Assembly: GCF_024648825.1 (NCBI RefSeq)
Contig: NZ_JANBBE010000007.1
Location: 418,670 to 482,669 of the forward strand
Direction: 5' to 3'
DNA: 64,000 bases
Source of the DNA: Lentzea californiensis
GTDB lineage: Bacteria; Actinomycetota; Actinomycetes; Mycobacteriales; Pseudonocardiaceae
The notes under the pieces: model-generated
What the model was told of the DNA's origin: nothing
Seen by the model: the letters and a program-made list of their open reading frames with translations, nothing else
Database searches by the model: none
In this document: positions 25,772 through 33,657 of the stretch, in pieces
Layout: each line of letters starts with the position of its first letter
Numbering within the stretch: the stretch's first letter is position 1
Position numbers and translations under genes: made by a program

Positions 25772-26413
25772 ATGCTCAACACACTGGCCGCGGCCGCGCT
25801 CGCGATGTCGACGATCATCATTCCGCCCGGCGGCGCCCCCGGCGACACCCCGCCCCCGGAGAACATCACCATCGACGTCGTGACCATCAACGGCTCTGGC
25901 TGCCGGGCGGGAACGGCCGCGGTCGCCGTCAGCCCGGACAACAAGGCGTTCACCGTCACCTACAGCGAGTTCATGGCGCAGGTCGGCCCCCAGGCCCTGC
26001 CGACCGACTTCCGCAAGAACTGCCAGCTGAACCTGCGCGTCAACGTGCCGTCCGGCTTCACCTACGGCATCGCGTCCACCGACTACCGCGGCTTCGCGCA
26101 CCTGGAACGCGGCGCCACGGCCCTGGAGAAGGCCAACTACTACTTCCAGGGCATGTCGCAGACCGAGTACAAGCAGCACAACTACAAGGGCCCGTTCAGC
26201 GACGACTGGCAGGCGACGGACACGACCGACGTGGCCGCCATCGTCTACCACCCCTGCGGCGAGAAGCGGAACTTCAACATCAACACGGAGCTGCGCGTCA
26301 TGGCGGGCACGTCCGACAAGAAGCTCACCAGCTTCATCGCGATGGACTCGACCGACGGATCCATCGAGACGACCTACCACTTCGCGTGGAAGGTCTGTCC
26401 TCCCAGGCCGTAG
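25772..26413 (+). CDS. Secreted DUF4360 protein 2
   Basis: A 213-residue paralogue of the preceding gene sharing all main motifs (ITIDVVTINGSGCRAGTAAV, PTDFRKNCQLNLRVNVPSGF, TDYRGFAHLE, NYYFQGMSQ). Its leader (LNTLAAAALAMSTIIIPPGG) is shorter and ends in a Pro/Gly-rich stretch instead of a clear AXA site. GGAAAGG precedes the ATG. The pair has probably arisen by tandem duplication, and both may be made from one transcript ending at the hairpin at 26442. Confidence 0.9.
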   Translation: MLNTLAAAALAMSTIIIPPGGAPGDTPPPENITIDVVTINGSGCRAGTAAVAVSPDNKAFTVTYSEFMAQVGPQALPTDFRKNCQLNLRVNVPSGFTYGIASTDYRGFAHLERGATALEKANYYFQGMSQTEYKQHNYKGPFSDDWQATDTTDVAAIVYHPCGEKRNFNINTELRVMAGTSDKKLTSFIAMDSTDGSIETTYHFAWKVCPPRP

Positions 26414-26441
26414 TACCCGCCCAAGTCGTAGTACCCGCTAG

Positions 26442-26475
26442 GTGCCGGGCATTCCGCGAACGGGGTGCCCGGCAC
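26442..26475 (+). terminator. Terminator after DUF4360 pair
   Basis: GTGCCGGGCA pairs with TGCCCGGCAC around a 14-base loop, 28 bases after the DUF4360 stop. A typical actinobacterial GC-rich hairpin without U tract. Confidence 0.65.
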
Positions 26476-26524
26476 GCCCCTGTTCTGGGAAGATCAGTCC
26501 CTCACGACGTCTGGGGGGACGACG

Positions 26525-27551
26525 ATGAAGCTGCACGCACTGTCCGGAGTGGACCTGGGACCGGAGTTCCACGCGGCGGTAGACGCGATCGCCGCGGTGC
26601 TCCCGAAGCCGCGCTACCCGCACGTCCCGGTGTTCCTCGACGCCCTGCCGGACTCGTCGGCGCGGCTGGACCTGATGCGACTGGCGGTGCTCGTCGCGCT
26701 GGAGCGAGTGGGCAGGAGCGTGCACCCCGTCCCGGTCACCAACCATTCCGGGTACCTGCCGGAGCACGGGTGGCTGCTGTCCCGGGAAGAGCCTTGTCCC
26801 GGCTTCACCTTCCTCAAGGGCGAGAAGCAGCCCCGCGAGCGCATCGCAACCGTGGCCGAGGACTCGGACGGAGCCGCTGGCCGCGACCTACGTGTCCGAG
26901 TCAGACCTGAACGCACTGATCGCCTTGATCGAGGCCGACGGCGAACTGCTGGTGCACCTCGTCGGCGACGGGCACACGGACCTGGTCGAGTTGCGCACTC
27001 CGATCGACTTCAGCGTCGCCGGCGAGGCGGAGCACGACCTGTCGCCGCTCTACCTCCACTCGGTGGAGTTCTGGGACGTCCGCGTCTACTTCCGCCGCGC
27101 CGGCCAGTGGTGGGAGCTGCGTTGGTCGCCCGGCCACGTGCTGCTCGAACCGTCGAACTCCAAGCTCCACCAGCCTGACCGCTTTACCTTCCACACCAAG
27201 CTCGACGGTGCGGGCCTCGGCCTGCGCGGGCCGGGCCATTCCTGTGCGTGGGACCGCGGCGGCGCGTGGGAGGCGACGGGAACGGACTGGGCCGACACGC
27301 TCATCCCCGTCCCGCCGGGCGAGAACGTGCTGCAGCTCATGAAGATCGCTGGTGGACCGGCGCTGCTGACCCGCGAAGGCGACGTCGTCCGGGCACGGAC
27401 CACGGAGGCCGCGCGCACAGTCGTCGAGTTCGCCGGGCCGCTGGTTCCGCACCACGAGCTGCCGTGGGTGGCGGTGCAGCGGTCACCGCACCTGGTCGAG
27501 ATCATCGACGTCGCGACCGGCGCGGTGCTGCACCGCGTGAGCACCGCCTAG
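26525..27551 (+). pseudogene. Hypothetical protein gene with apparent +1 frameshift
   Basis: The first part (ATG 26525, with GGGGGG upstream) encodes about 113 residues of ordinary coding sequence (MKLHALSGVDLGPEFHAAVD ... GFTFLKGEKQPRERIATV). Near 26864-26867 (TCGG) coding character moves to the next frame, where it reads EPLAATYVSESDLNALIALI and continues to 27551 (MKIAGGPALLTREGDVVRAR, then PLVPHHELPWVAVQRSPHLV). One extra base explains the break. Joined, the product would be about 341 residues with no signal or membrane segment. I do not recognise the family. If the shift is real, the gene is broken or the 3' part (GTG 26892) is expressed alone; a sequencing error is also possible. Confidence 0.65.
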
Positions 27552-28783
27552 ATCAGGAAGCGGTACGCCGTGGACCCCGGCTCCACGTGCTGGATCTTGA
27601 GCGGGGACTCCTTCATCCGCCCCCACAGCAGGTCGTAGTCCTCACGCCGCCCCAGCTCGACGCACACCAGCGCGGCCCCGGTCTCCCGGTTGTCCCGCTT
27701 CATGTACTCGAACTGCACGATGTCGTCGTCCTTGCCGAGCACGTCGTCGAGGAACCGGCGCAGCGCACCGGGCTCCTGCGGGAACTCGACGAGGAACCAG
27801 TGCTTCAGGCCGCGGTGGATCATCGAACGCTCGACGATCTCGGCGTAGCGCGACACGTCGTTGTTGCCGCCGGACAGCAGGCAGACGACCGTCGAGTCGG
27901 GCGCGACGGAGATCTCCTCCAGCAGCGCGGCCGAGGCCAGGGCGCCCGCGGGCTCGGCGATGATGCCGTCGATCTGGTACAGCTCCAGCATCTCCGTGCA
28001 GACCGCGCCCTCGGACACCGTGAGCAGTTCCGCGCCGCTGTCGCGGACCATCGGGAACGTCACGTCGCCGGCTCGGCGGACCGCGGCGCCGTCGACGAAC
28101 GAGTCGACCTCGGGCAGCGTCACCGGGCCGCCCGCCTGGATGGCGGCGATCATGCTCGCGGCACCGGCCGGCTCGACGCCGATGATGCGGGTGCGCGGGA
28201 AGCGTTCCTTGAACCACGTGCCGACGCCGGAGAGCAGGCCGCCGCCGCCGATGGGCACCACGACCACGTCGGGGGCGCCGCCGAGCTGCTGGACGATCTC
28301 CAGGCCGACGGTGCCCTGGCCCGCGACCGTGCGGGGGTCGTCGAAGGCCGGGACCAGGGTCGCGCCCGTGCTCTGCGCGTACTCCTTGGCCAGCGCGGCC
28401 GCGTCGTCGTAGGTGTCGCCGTCCACGACCAGCTGCACCATGCCCTGGCCCAGGGCGTGGATGCGGTCGCGCTTCTGGCGCGGGGTGGTCCGCGGGACGT
28501 GCACGCGGCCCTCGATGCCCAGGCGGCGGCAGGCGTACGCCATGCCCTGACCGTGGTTGCCGGCCGACGCGCAGACCGCGCCGCCGAACGCGAACTCGGT
28601 CTGGCACAGCAGGTTGAACGCGCCTCGCAGCTTGTACGAGCGGCCTACCTGGAGGTCCTCGCGTTTGAACCACACGCGCGCGCCGGTCCTCTCGGACAAC
28701 CGCTGGTTGACCTCCAGCGGCGTCGTGCGTGCGACACCACCGAGCCGGGCTGCGGCCGCGGACACCTCATCAGCGAAGGACAT
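27548..28783 (-). CDS. ilvA: Threonine ammonia-lyase (threonine deaminase)
   Basis: A 411-residue PLP enzyme that converts threonine to 2-oxobutanoate, the first step to isoleucine. PLP lysine K51 in GRSYKLRGAFN, the ASAGNHGQGMAYA loop and the phosphate-binding VVVPIGGGGLLSG. A short C-terminal ACT-like domain (about 325-411: HWFLVEFPQEPGALRRFLDDVLG) suggests feedback control by isoleucine or valine. The length fits the single-ACT actinobacterial form. Its stop overlaps the last bases of the convergent frameshifted gene. Confidence 0.95.
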   Translation of the reverse strand: MSFADEVSAAAARLGGVARTTPLEVNQRLSERTGARVWFKREDLQVGRSYKLRGAFNLLCQTEFAFGGAVCASAGNHGQGMAYACRRLGIEGRVHVPRTTPRQKRDRIHALGQGMVQLVVDGDTYDDAAALAKEYAQSTGATLVPAFDDPRTVAGQGTVGLEIVQQLGGAPDVVVVPIGGGGLLSGVGTWFKERFPRTRIIGVEPAGAASMIAAIQAGGPVTLPEVDSFVDGAAVRRAGDVTFPMVRDSGAELLTVSEGAVCTEMLELYQIDGIIAEPAGALASAALLEEISVAPDSTVVCLLSGGNNDVSRYAEIVERSMIHRGLKHWFLVEFPQEPGALRRFLDDVLGKDDDIVQFEYMKRDNRETGAALVCVELGRREDYDLLWGRMKESPLKIQHVEPGSTAYRFLI

Positions 28784-28851
28784 GTCAATACATCTTCCGT
28801 GAACGACTTGGGTCTGGCACGCGTACCCCTAGAAGGACAGGGGAGGTACCG

Positions 28852-29706
28852 GTGTTTCGCCTTTTGGGCGTGCTATCGCTGCTCATGATGCTCTCTGTGG
28901 TTCCCGCGCACGCCCATGGCGCGCCGACCGACCCCGCGAGCAGGGCTTTCCTGTGTTCGCCAGGTCAGCCAACAGCATCATCCCCGCCCTGCCGCAGCGC
29001 CATCGCGGCGGGGTTGCCGTCCAAGGAGTGGGACAACATCCGGCTCCCGGACGTGCGCGGCCAGGACGCGCAGAAGGTTCCGGACGGCGCTCTGTGCAGC
29101 GCGGGCCTCGCGAGGTACGGCGGGCTGGACCTGCCGTCCGCCGACTGGCCGGCGACGAAGCTGAAGAGCACGGACTTCACGTACAAGGCGACGATCCCGC
29201 ACCAGGGCTCGTTCCGGTTCTACGTGACGCGCGACGGTTACACGCCGAGCCGGCCGTTGCGGTGGGCGGACCTGGACCAGTTCCTGAACGTGCCCTCTCC
29301 CCCGCTCGTCAACGGCTCCTACGAGTTCAAGGTGCAGCTGCCGAAGAACCGCACCGGGCGCCATCTGATCTACACGGTCTGGCAGAACACGGACACGCCC
29401 GACACCTACTACTCGTGCACGGACGTGGAGATCGCGGCACTCGCGAAGCCCGCACCACCGGCGGCCCAGCCCGCACCCGCCGTCGCCGCGCCACCTGCGA
29501 AAGCGCCGGTCCGGACCAGTTCCGCGGCACCGTCGGCCAAGCCGTCCGCCGCGAGCTCGAGCATCCCGCGACCCGTTCCCGTTGCGTCGAGTGCCGAACA
29601 ACCTCCTTCGAGCGCAACCAGGTTCGGGATATCGGCGGTGGTGGCCGCTCTGGGCGGCCTCGCCGTGCTCGGCGGGTTCCTGTTGTGGCGCAGAAGAATT
29701 CTGTGA
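28852..29706 (+). CDS. AA10 lytic polysaccharide monooxygenase, membrane-anchored
   Basis: A 284-residue exported copper enzyme. GGGGAGG precedes the GTG start; the signal peptide ends PAHA so that the mature protein starts with His22 (HGAPTDPASRAF), the N-terminal copper ligand. The second ligand is His117 in TIPHQGSFRFYVT, and TVWQNTDTPDTYYSCTDV closes the domain. The remaining part is a Pro/Ala/Ser linker (about 203-255) and a C-terminal membrane anchor (VVAALGGLAVLGGFLL, then WRRRIL) with no LPXTG motif and no chitin-binding module. It would oxidatively cleave chitin or cellulose at the cell surface, complementing the GH19 chitinase. Confidence 0.93.
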   Translation: MFRLLGVLSLLMMLSVVPAHAHGAPTDPASRAFLCSPGQPTASSPPCRSAIAAGLPSKEWDNIRLPDVRGQDAQKVPDGALCSAGLARYGGLDLPSADWPATKLKSTDFTYKATIPHQGSFRFYVTRDGYTPSRPLRWADLDQFLNVPSPPLVNGSYEFKVQLPKNRTGRHLIYTVWQNTDTPDTYYSCTDVEIAALAKPAPPAAQPAPAVAAPPAKAPVRTSSAAPSAKPSAASSSIPRPVPVASSAEQPPSSATRFGISAVVAALGGLAVLGGFLLWRRRIL

Positions 29707-29721
29707 ACGTCCCGGTCCCCA

Positions 29722-29737
29722 ACAGGTCTAGACCTTC
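29722..29737. promoter_or_regulatory. DasR-like site upstream of ThuA-ricin gene
   Basis: ACAGGTCTAGACCTTC contains the full ten-base core GGTCTAGACC of the DasR operator, 54 bases before the next gene's start and shortly after the LPMO stop. It resembles the chitinase sites at 22638 and 22655. Confidence 0.72.
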
Positions 29738-29790
29738 CCTACGATGATCTTCGGGCGCGCAACCCCTGCTATACGGAGGTGTGTACCCGA

Positions 29791-31032
29791 ATGGCTCGAA
29801 AACTGTTGGCATTGCTGGCAATGCTCGCCGCCACGCTCGTCCCGGTCTCTGTCACGGCGACGAGCACGGCACAGGCGGCACCGTTCAAAGTCCTCGCCTT
29901 CTACAACGGGACCTGGGACGCGGCGCACATCGCGTTCGTCAACGAGGCGAACCCCTGGCTCACCCGCGCGGGCCAGGAGAACGGCTTCACCTACGAGTCG
30001 ACCCGTGACTGGAACCGGCTCACCACCCTCACCCCGGCCCAGGCGCAGGTCGTGGTCTTCCTCGACGACGCGCCCACCGGGGCCGCGGCACGCACCGGCT
30101 TCCAGCGCTACGTCGAGGCCGGTGGCGGGTTCTTCGGCTTCCACGTCAGCGCGTTCACCCAGAACGCGAACGAGTGGCCGTGGTACCACAACACGTTCCT
30201 GGCCAAGGGGAACTTCGTCAGCAACACGTGGGGCCCGACCACCGCGGTGCTGAAGGTCGAGACCCGCACCCACCCCTCGACGCTGCGCCTGCCGGAGAAG
30301 TTCACGTCGGCGGTCAGCGAGTGGTACAGCTGGGACCGCGACCTGCGGCAGAACCCGGACATCCAGATCCTGGCGAGCGTCGACCCGTCGAGCTTCCCGC
30401 TCGGCACCGACCCGAACCAGACGTGGCGCAGCGGTTACTACCCGATCATGTGGACCAACGACAACTACAAGATGATCTACGCGAACTTCGGCCACAACGC
30501 CATGGACTACGCGGCGAACCGGCCGCTGTCGTCCACGTTCGCGAGCGCCACCCAGAACAACTTCCTCGTCGACAGCCTGCTGTGGCTGGGCGGTGGCGGC
30601 ACCCCGCCGCCGCAGGGCGAGTGGAAGACGGTCGTCAACCGCGGCAACGGCAAGTGCGTCGACGCCGCGGCCGCGGGCCTGAACAACGGCACCGTCATCC
30701 AGCAGTACGCGTGCAACGGCACCACGGCGCAGAACTTCCGCGCGGTGGCGACGACCGACGGCTACTTCCGCGTCGAGTACCGCAACGACTCGGCCAAGGT
30801 GCTGGACGTGAGCAACGTGTCCACCGCCGACAACGCCGGGATCCACCTCTGGGCCTACGGCGGCGGCACCAACCAGCAGTGGCGGGTGACCACGGGCGCG
30901 GACGGCTACTCGACGATCACGGCCCGGCACTCGGACAAGTGCCTGTCGGCGCCGGCCGGTTCCGCCGACGGCGTCCAGCTGGTGCAGGCGACCTGCAACG
31001 GGTCGGCGGCGCAGAGCTTCAAGATCGGCTGA
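29791..31032 (+). CDS. Secreted ThuA-like protein with ricin B (CBM13) domain
   Basis: A 413-residue secreted protein. ATG 29791 with GGAGG 11 bases upstream; signal peptide KLLALLAMLAATLVPVSVTATSTAQA. The ThuA-like domain (residues about 30-265) starts FKVLAFYNGTWDAAHIAFVN and has the glutamine amidotransferase-like GGGFFGFHVSAFT turn without a catalytic Cys. A ricin B-type trefoil (about 280-413) carries GKCVDAAAAG, NQQWRV and QSFKIG repeats for sugar binding. ThuA proteins are linked to sugar metabolism, with keto-disaccharide activity known only for some. The DasR-like site upstream suggests amino-sugar control. Confidence 0.9.
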   Translation: MARKLLALLAMLAATLVPVSVTATSTAQAAPFKVLAFYNGTWDAAHIAFVNEANPWLTRAGQENGFTYESTRDWNRLTTLTPAQAQVVVFLDDAPTGAAARTGFQRYVEAGGGFFGFHVSAFTQNANEWPWYHNTFLAKGNFVSNTWGPTTAVLKVETRTHPSTLRLPEKFTSAVSEWYSWDRDLRQNPDIQILASVDPSSFPLGTDPNQTWRSGYYPIMWTNDNYKMIYANFGHNAMDYAANRPLSSTFASATQNNFLVDSLLWLGGGGTPPPQGEWKTVVNRGNGKCVDAAAAGLNNGTVIQQYACNGTTAQNFRAVATTDGYFRVEYRNDSAKVLDVSNVSTADNAGIHLWAYGGGTNQQWRVTTGADGYSTITARHSDKCLSAPAGSADGVQLVQATCNGSAAQSFKIG

Positions 31033-31045
31033 TCGTGCCGATCGG

Positions 31046-31489
31046 CTAGGAGGACCGTGGGCGGTTCTGGTCGTCGAGGCGGCCGGAACCGCTCACGACC
31101 ACCCGTTCCCCCGGCATCGGGTCGGTCGGGTGCGTCGCGCCGAGGAACCCGTACATGTCGTTGAGCTGGTGCAGGGCCTGCACCGCGTCCCGCCACACCG
31201 GGCAGGGCCACGCGCGGTGCCGCCCGTACCAGGCGCGGCACGACTTGCACCGGTTCCGCTCGTTCGGCTCGTGCATCCGCAGCAGCCCCCGCCACCACGG
31301 CAGGGCGTCGCGAAGCTGCTCGCGCAGTTCGAAGACCTGGTGAGGCGAGTCGGTCCGGGCGAGCTGGTCCATGGTCTTGTAGACGACGTCGATCACCGAG
31401 CGGTGGAACGACCCCTGTCGTTCAGCAAGCGCCATCTCCCAGATCCTCCGAAGTTGAGGCAGGCACGGTCGTGAGTCTATGTTGGCCAT
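31046..31489 (-). CDS. Hypothetical protein with Cys motif, next to XRE/ImmA genes
   Basis: A 147-residue soluble protein. After LRRIWEMALAERQGSFHRSVIDVVYKTMDQLART it has ELREQLRDALPWWRGLLRMHEPN, then a possible zinc site (NRCKSCRAWYGRHRAWPCPVW, three Cys and one His) and ALHQLNDMYGFLGATHPTDP. The tail is charged. An ATG at 31540 could add 17 residues, but MANIDSR (31489) looks more natural. It is transcribed divergently from the XRE gene over 90 bases and is probably a conserved partner; function unknown. Confidence 0.8.
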   Translation of the reverse strand: MANIDSRPCLPQLRRIWEMALAERQGSFHRSVIDVVYKTMDQLARTDSPHQVFELREQLRDALPWWRGLLRMHEPNERNRCKSCRAWYGRHRAWPCPVWRDAVQALHQLNDMYGFLGATHPTDPMPGERVVVSGSGRLDDQNRPRSS

Positions 31490-31578
31490 TGGAGGGCTTT
31501 CAACTGGTGAAAATCCACTCACCCAGATAGCCCTTTCCATGAGTGGAGACGCTCACTGCGTGCGACGGGGAGGCGGCA

Positions 31579-32016
31579 ATGGCGGGGGAACGGTCCCTGG
31601 CTGACAAGCTCAACCACCTCTTCGCCCGGCACACCGCCAGGTCAGGCCAGGAGTACAGCAACGAACAGGTCGCGGCGGCCATCGCGGAGACCGGCGTGAC
31701 CATCTCCCAGAGCTACATCTGGCAGCTGCGCAAGGCCAAGAAGGACAACCCGACGTTCAAGCACCTGCAGGCACTGGCAGGCTTCTTCGGTGTGCCCGTG
31801 AGCTACTTCTTCGACGACGAGGTCACCGACCGGGTCGACGAGCAGCTGAAGTCGTTGCAGGACGAGCAGTCGCGCCTCAACGAGATCGCCTCGGGCAGCG
31901 ACGCGCAGCTCATGGCGATGCGCGCGGGGGAACTGTCACCGGACCGCCGCCGCCTGGTCATGGAACTGCTCGACGTGGTCTACCGACAGGAACAGGCCGA
32001 GCGCGGCGAAGGATGA
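31579..32016 (+). CDS. XRE-family regulator
   Basis: A 145-residue cro/C1-type regulator. GGGGAGG precedes the ATG. The HTH spans about residues 27-77 (EQVAAAIAETGVTISQSYIWQLRKAKKDNPTFKHLQALAGFFGV), followed by VSYFFDDEV and a helical C-terminal part. XRE regulators encoded directly before an ImmA/IrrE protease are usually the cleavage target of that protease; here the genes are three bases apart. The effector signal is unknown. Confidence 0.92.
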   Translation: MAGERSLADKLNHLFARHTARSGQEYSNEQVAAAIAETGVTISQSYIWQLRKAKKDNPTFKHLQALAGFFGVPVSYFFDDEVTDRVDEQLKSLQDEQSRLNEIASGSDAQLMAMRAGELSPDRRRLVMELLDVVYRQEQAERGEG

Positions 32017-32019
32017 CTC

Positions 32020-32532
32020 GTGGCCGAACGAGATTTGCGCAAGCGGTGCCGCCGCCTGCTGAACGAGCTGGACATCCAGCCGCCGCTCGACGTCGAGGAG
32101 CTCTGCCGCCGCGTCGGTGACCAGCGCGGGAAGCCGATCCGGCTGATCGCGCACCCGATCCCGGTACCCGGCCCGTACGGCGTGTGGATCGCCACCTCCA
32201 AGGCCGACTACATCCTGTACCAGCAGGAGACGTCGAAGGCGCACCAGAACCACATCATCCTGCACGAGCTCGGTCACCTGCTGGCCGGTCACACGAGCGA
32301 CCAGCAGGACGACGACCTGCTCGCGGGCCTCTACCCCGACCTCGAACCGGACGCGGTGCGGCGGGCGTTGCGGCGCACCTCCTACGACTCCGACCACGAG
32401 CGCGAGGCCGAGACGGTCGCGACGATCATTCTGGAATGGGCGTCGGTGCTGGACAAGGTCGCGCCGCGGGCCTCAGAGGGCCCCGCACGCCGCATGTCGA
32501 AGTCGCTCGCGGACCGTCTGGGGTGGTTGTAG
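32020..32532 (+). CDS. ImmA/IrrE-type metallopeptidase
   Basis: A 170-residue protein with the zinc-protease motif HELGH (H82-H86) in HIILHELGHLLAGHTS and a likely third ligand in the EREAETVATIILEW helix. GTG start, three bases after the XRE stop. ImmA-type proteases cut their partner XRE repressor upon a signal, such as DNA damage or phage. It directly precedes the MAB_1171c gene with no gap, so the set is likely one operon. Confidence 0.92.
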   Translation: MAERDLRKRCRRLLNELDIQPPLDVEELCRRVGDQRGKPIRLIAHPIPVPGPYGVWIATSKADYILYQQETSKAHQNHIILHELGHLLAGHTSDQQDDDLLAGLYPDLEPDAVRRALRRTSYDSDHEREAETVATIILEWASVLDKVAPRASEGPARRMSKSLADRLGWL

Positions 32533-33642
32533 GTGGAGTACCTCAAGGAAACACAGGGCATCGTCGCGTTCTCCGCGCTGGCGGTCGTGCTCTACCTGCT
32601 GGCGCGCAGACCTTCCGACCCGCGTCTGCGCAGCGTCACCGTCCTGGTGGCGGGCTGGGCGATCGGCTACCCGTTCGGGCGCTCGGCAGCCGCCGGCCGG
32701 TGGTTCCTCGGGCTCGACCCGATGGTCTGCCAGCTGATCCAGCACTCGATGCTGCAGGTCGGCGTGTACGGCCTGATCTGCTTCTTCATCTTCTCCGCGC
32801 TCGACGACACCGGCGCGCGGCGGCAGGCGCTGCTCCAGCTCGCACCGCTCGCGCTGTGCATCAGCGCCATGACGTGGGCGGTGCTCGCGATCCCGGACGA
32901 CCTGAGGGTGGCGGCGGCGCGCGTGCCGAACTCGCTGGGCGGCGGCCCGACCGGCGTCCTCGCGATCACGGTGTTCTACGCGCTGGGCAACGGTTATCTG
33001 CTCTACGGCTTCGCGACGATGTTCGTGTGGGCGCGGCGGTACGCCCGCGGCGCCGAGCCCCGGTTGCGCCGCGGCCTGCTGATCACCTCGACCGGGCTCG
33101 CGCTGCTGGTGCCCGCCGACGCGATCTTCGTGTCCTCCAACGTCTCGCGCTACTTCGGCGAACCGCTCCCCCGCTGGCTGCTGACCACCGCCGTGTGGTT
33201 CCTGCTGCCAGGCGTTCTCCTGTGCGTCGTCGGCGTGATCTACCCGATCGCCGCGATGCGGTTCGCGGCGACGAGGCTGTGGCTGCGGCACCTGCGCGCG
33301 TACCACCGCCTCGCTCCACTGTGGACGTTGCTGCACCAGTCGTTCCCCGAGGACGCCCTGCACCGCGTGCCGTCCCGCCGTGACGCGGTGTCGTTGAGAG
33401 GCGTGCACCGGCGCTACTACCGGCGCGTGATCGAGTGCCGGGACGGACTGGTGCGGATCAGCCCGTACGTCGCGGAGACGCCCGGCGAGCTGCCACTGTC
33501 CGAACGGCTGCGGGCAGGGCTCGAGACGCGCAGGTCGGGGGCCGTGACGATGCGGCGGCCGATCGCGCTCGCGATCCCCGAGGACGACGGCATGGACGCC
33601 GACGTGCGGGAACTCGAAAAGCTCGCGGCGGCACTCCGCTGA
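32533..33642 (+). CDS. MAB_1171c/DUF6545-family membrane protein
   Basis: A 369-residue protein with about seven membrane helices in the first 250 residues (GIVAFSALAVVLYLLARRP, MLQVGVYGLICFFIFSALDD, WLLTTAVWFLLPGVLLCVVGVIYPIAAM) and a cytoplasmic C-terminal domain (LRAYHRLAPLWTLLHQSFPE, then RRYYRRVIECRDGLVRISPYV). This family is restricted to actinobacteria and is typically next to XRE/ImmA genes. The GTG start touches the ImmA stop. It is often called a putative transporter but looks like a sensor or receptor; the role is unproven. Confidence 0.9.
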   Translation: MEYLKETQGIVAFSALAVVLYLLARRPSDPRLRSVTVLVAGWAIGYPFGRSAAAGRWFLGLDPMVCQLIQHSMLQVGVYGLICFFIFSALDDTGARRQALLQLAPLALCISAMTWAVLAIPDDLRVAAARVPNSLGGGPTGVLAITVFYALGNGYLLYGFATMFVWARRYARGAEPRLRRGLLITSTGLALLVPADAIFVSSNVSRYFGEPLPRWLLTTAVWFLLPGVLLCVVGVIYPIAAMRFAATRLWLRHLRAYHRLAPLWTLLHQSFPEDALHRVPSRRDAVSLRGVHRRYYRRVIECRDGLVRISPYVAETPGELPLSERLRAGLETRRSGAVTMRRPIALAIPEDDGMDADVRELEKLAAALR

Positions 33643-33657
33643 GCTTATGGTCCCCAT

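Noticed and set aside
31500..31578. GTG 31543 as XRE start
   Set aside because: The ATG at 31579 has a strong GGGGAGG site, and the extra 12 residues are not typical of the family.
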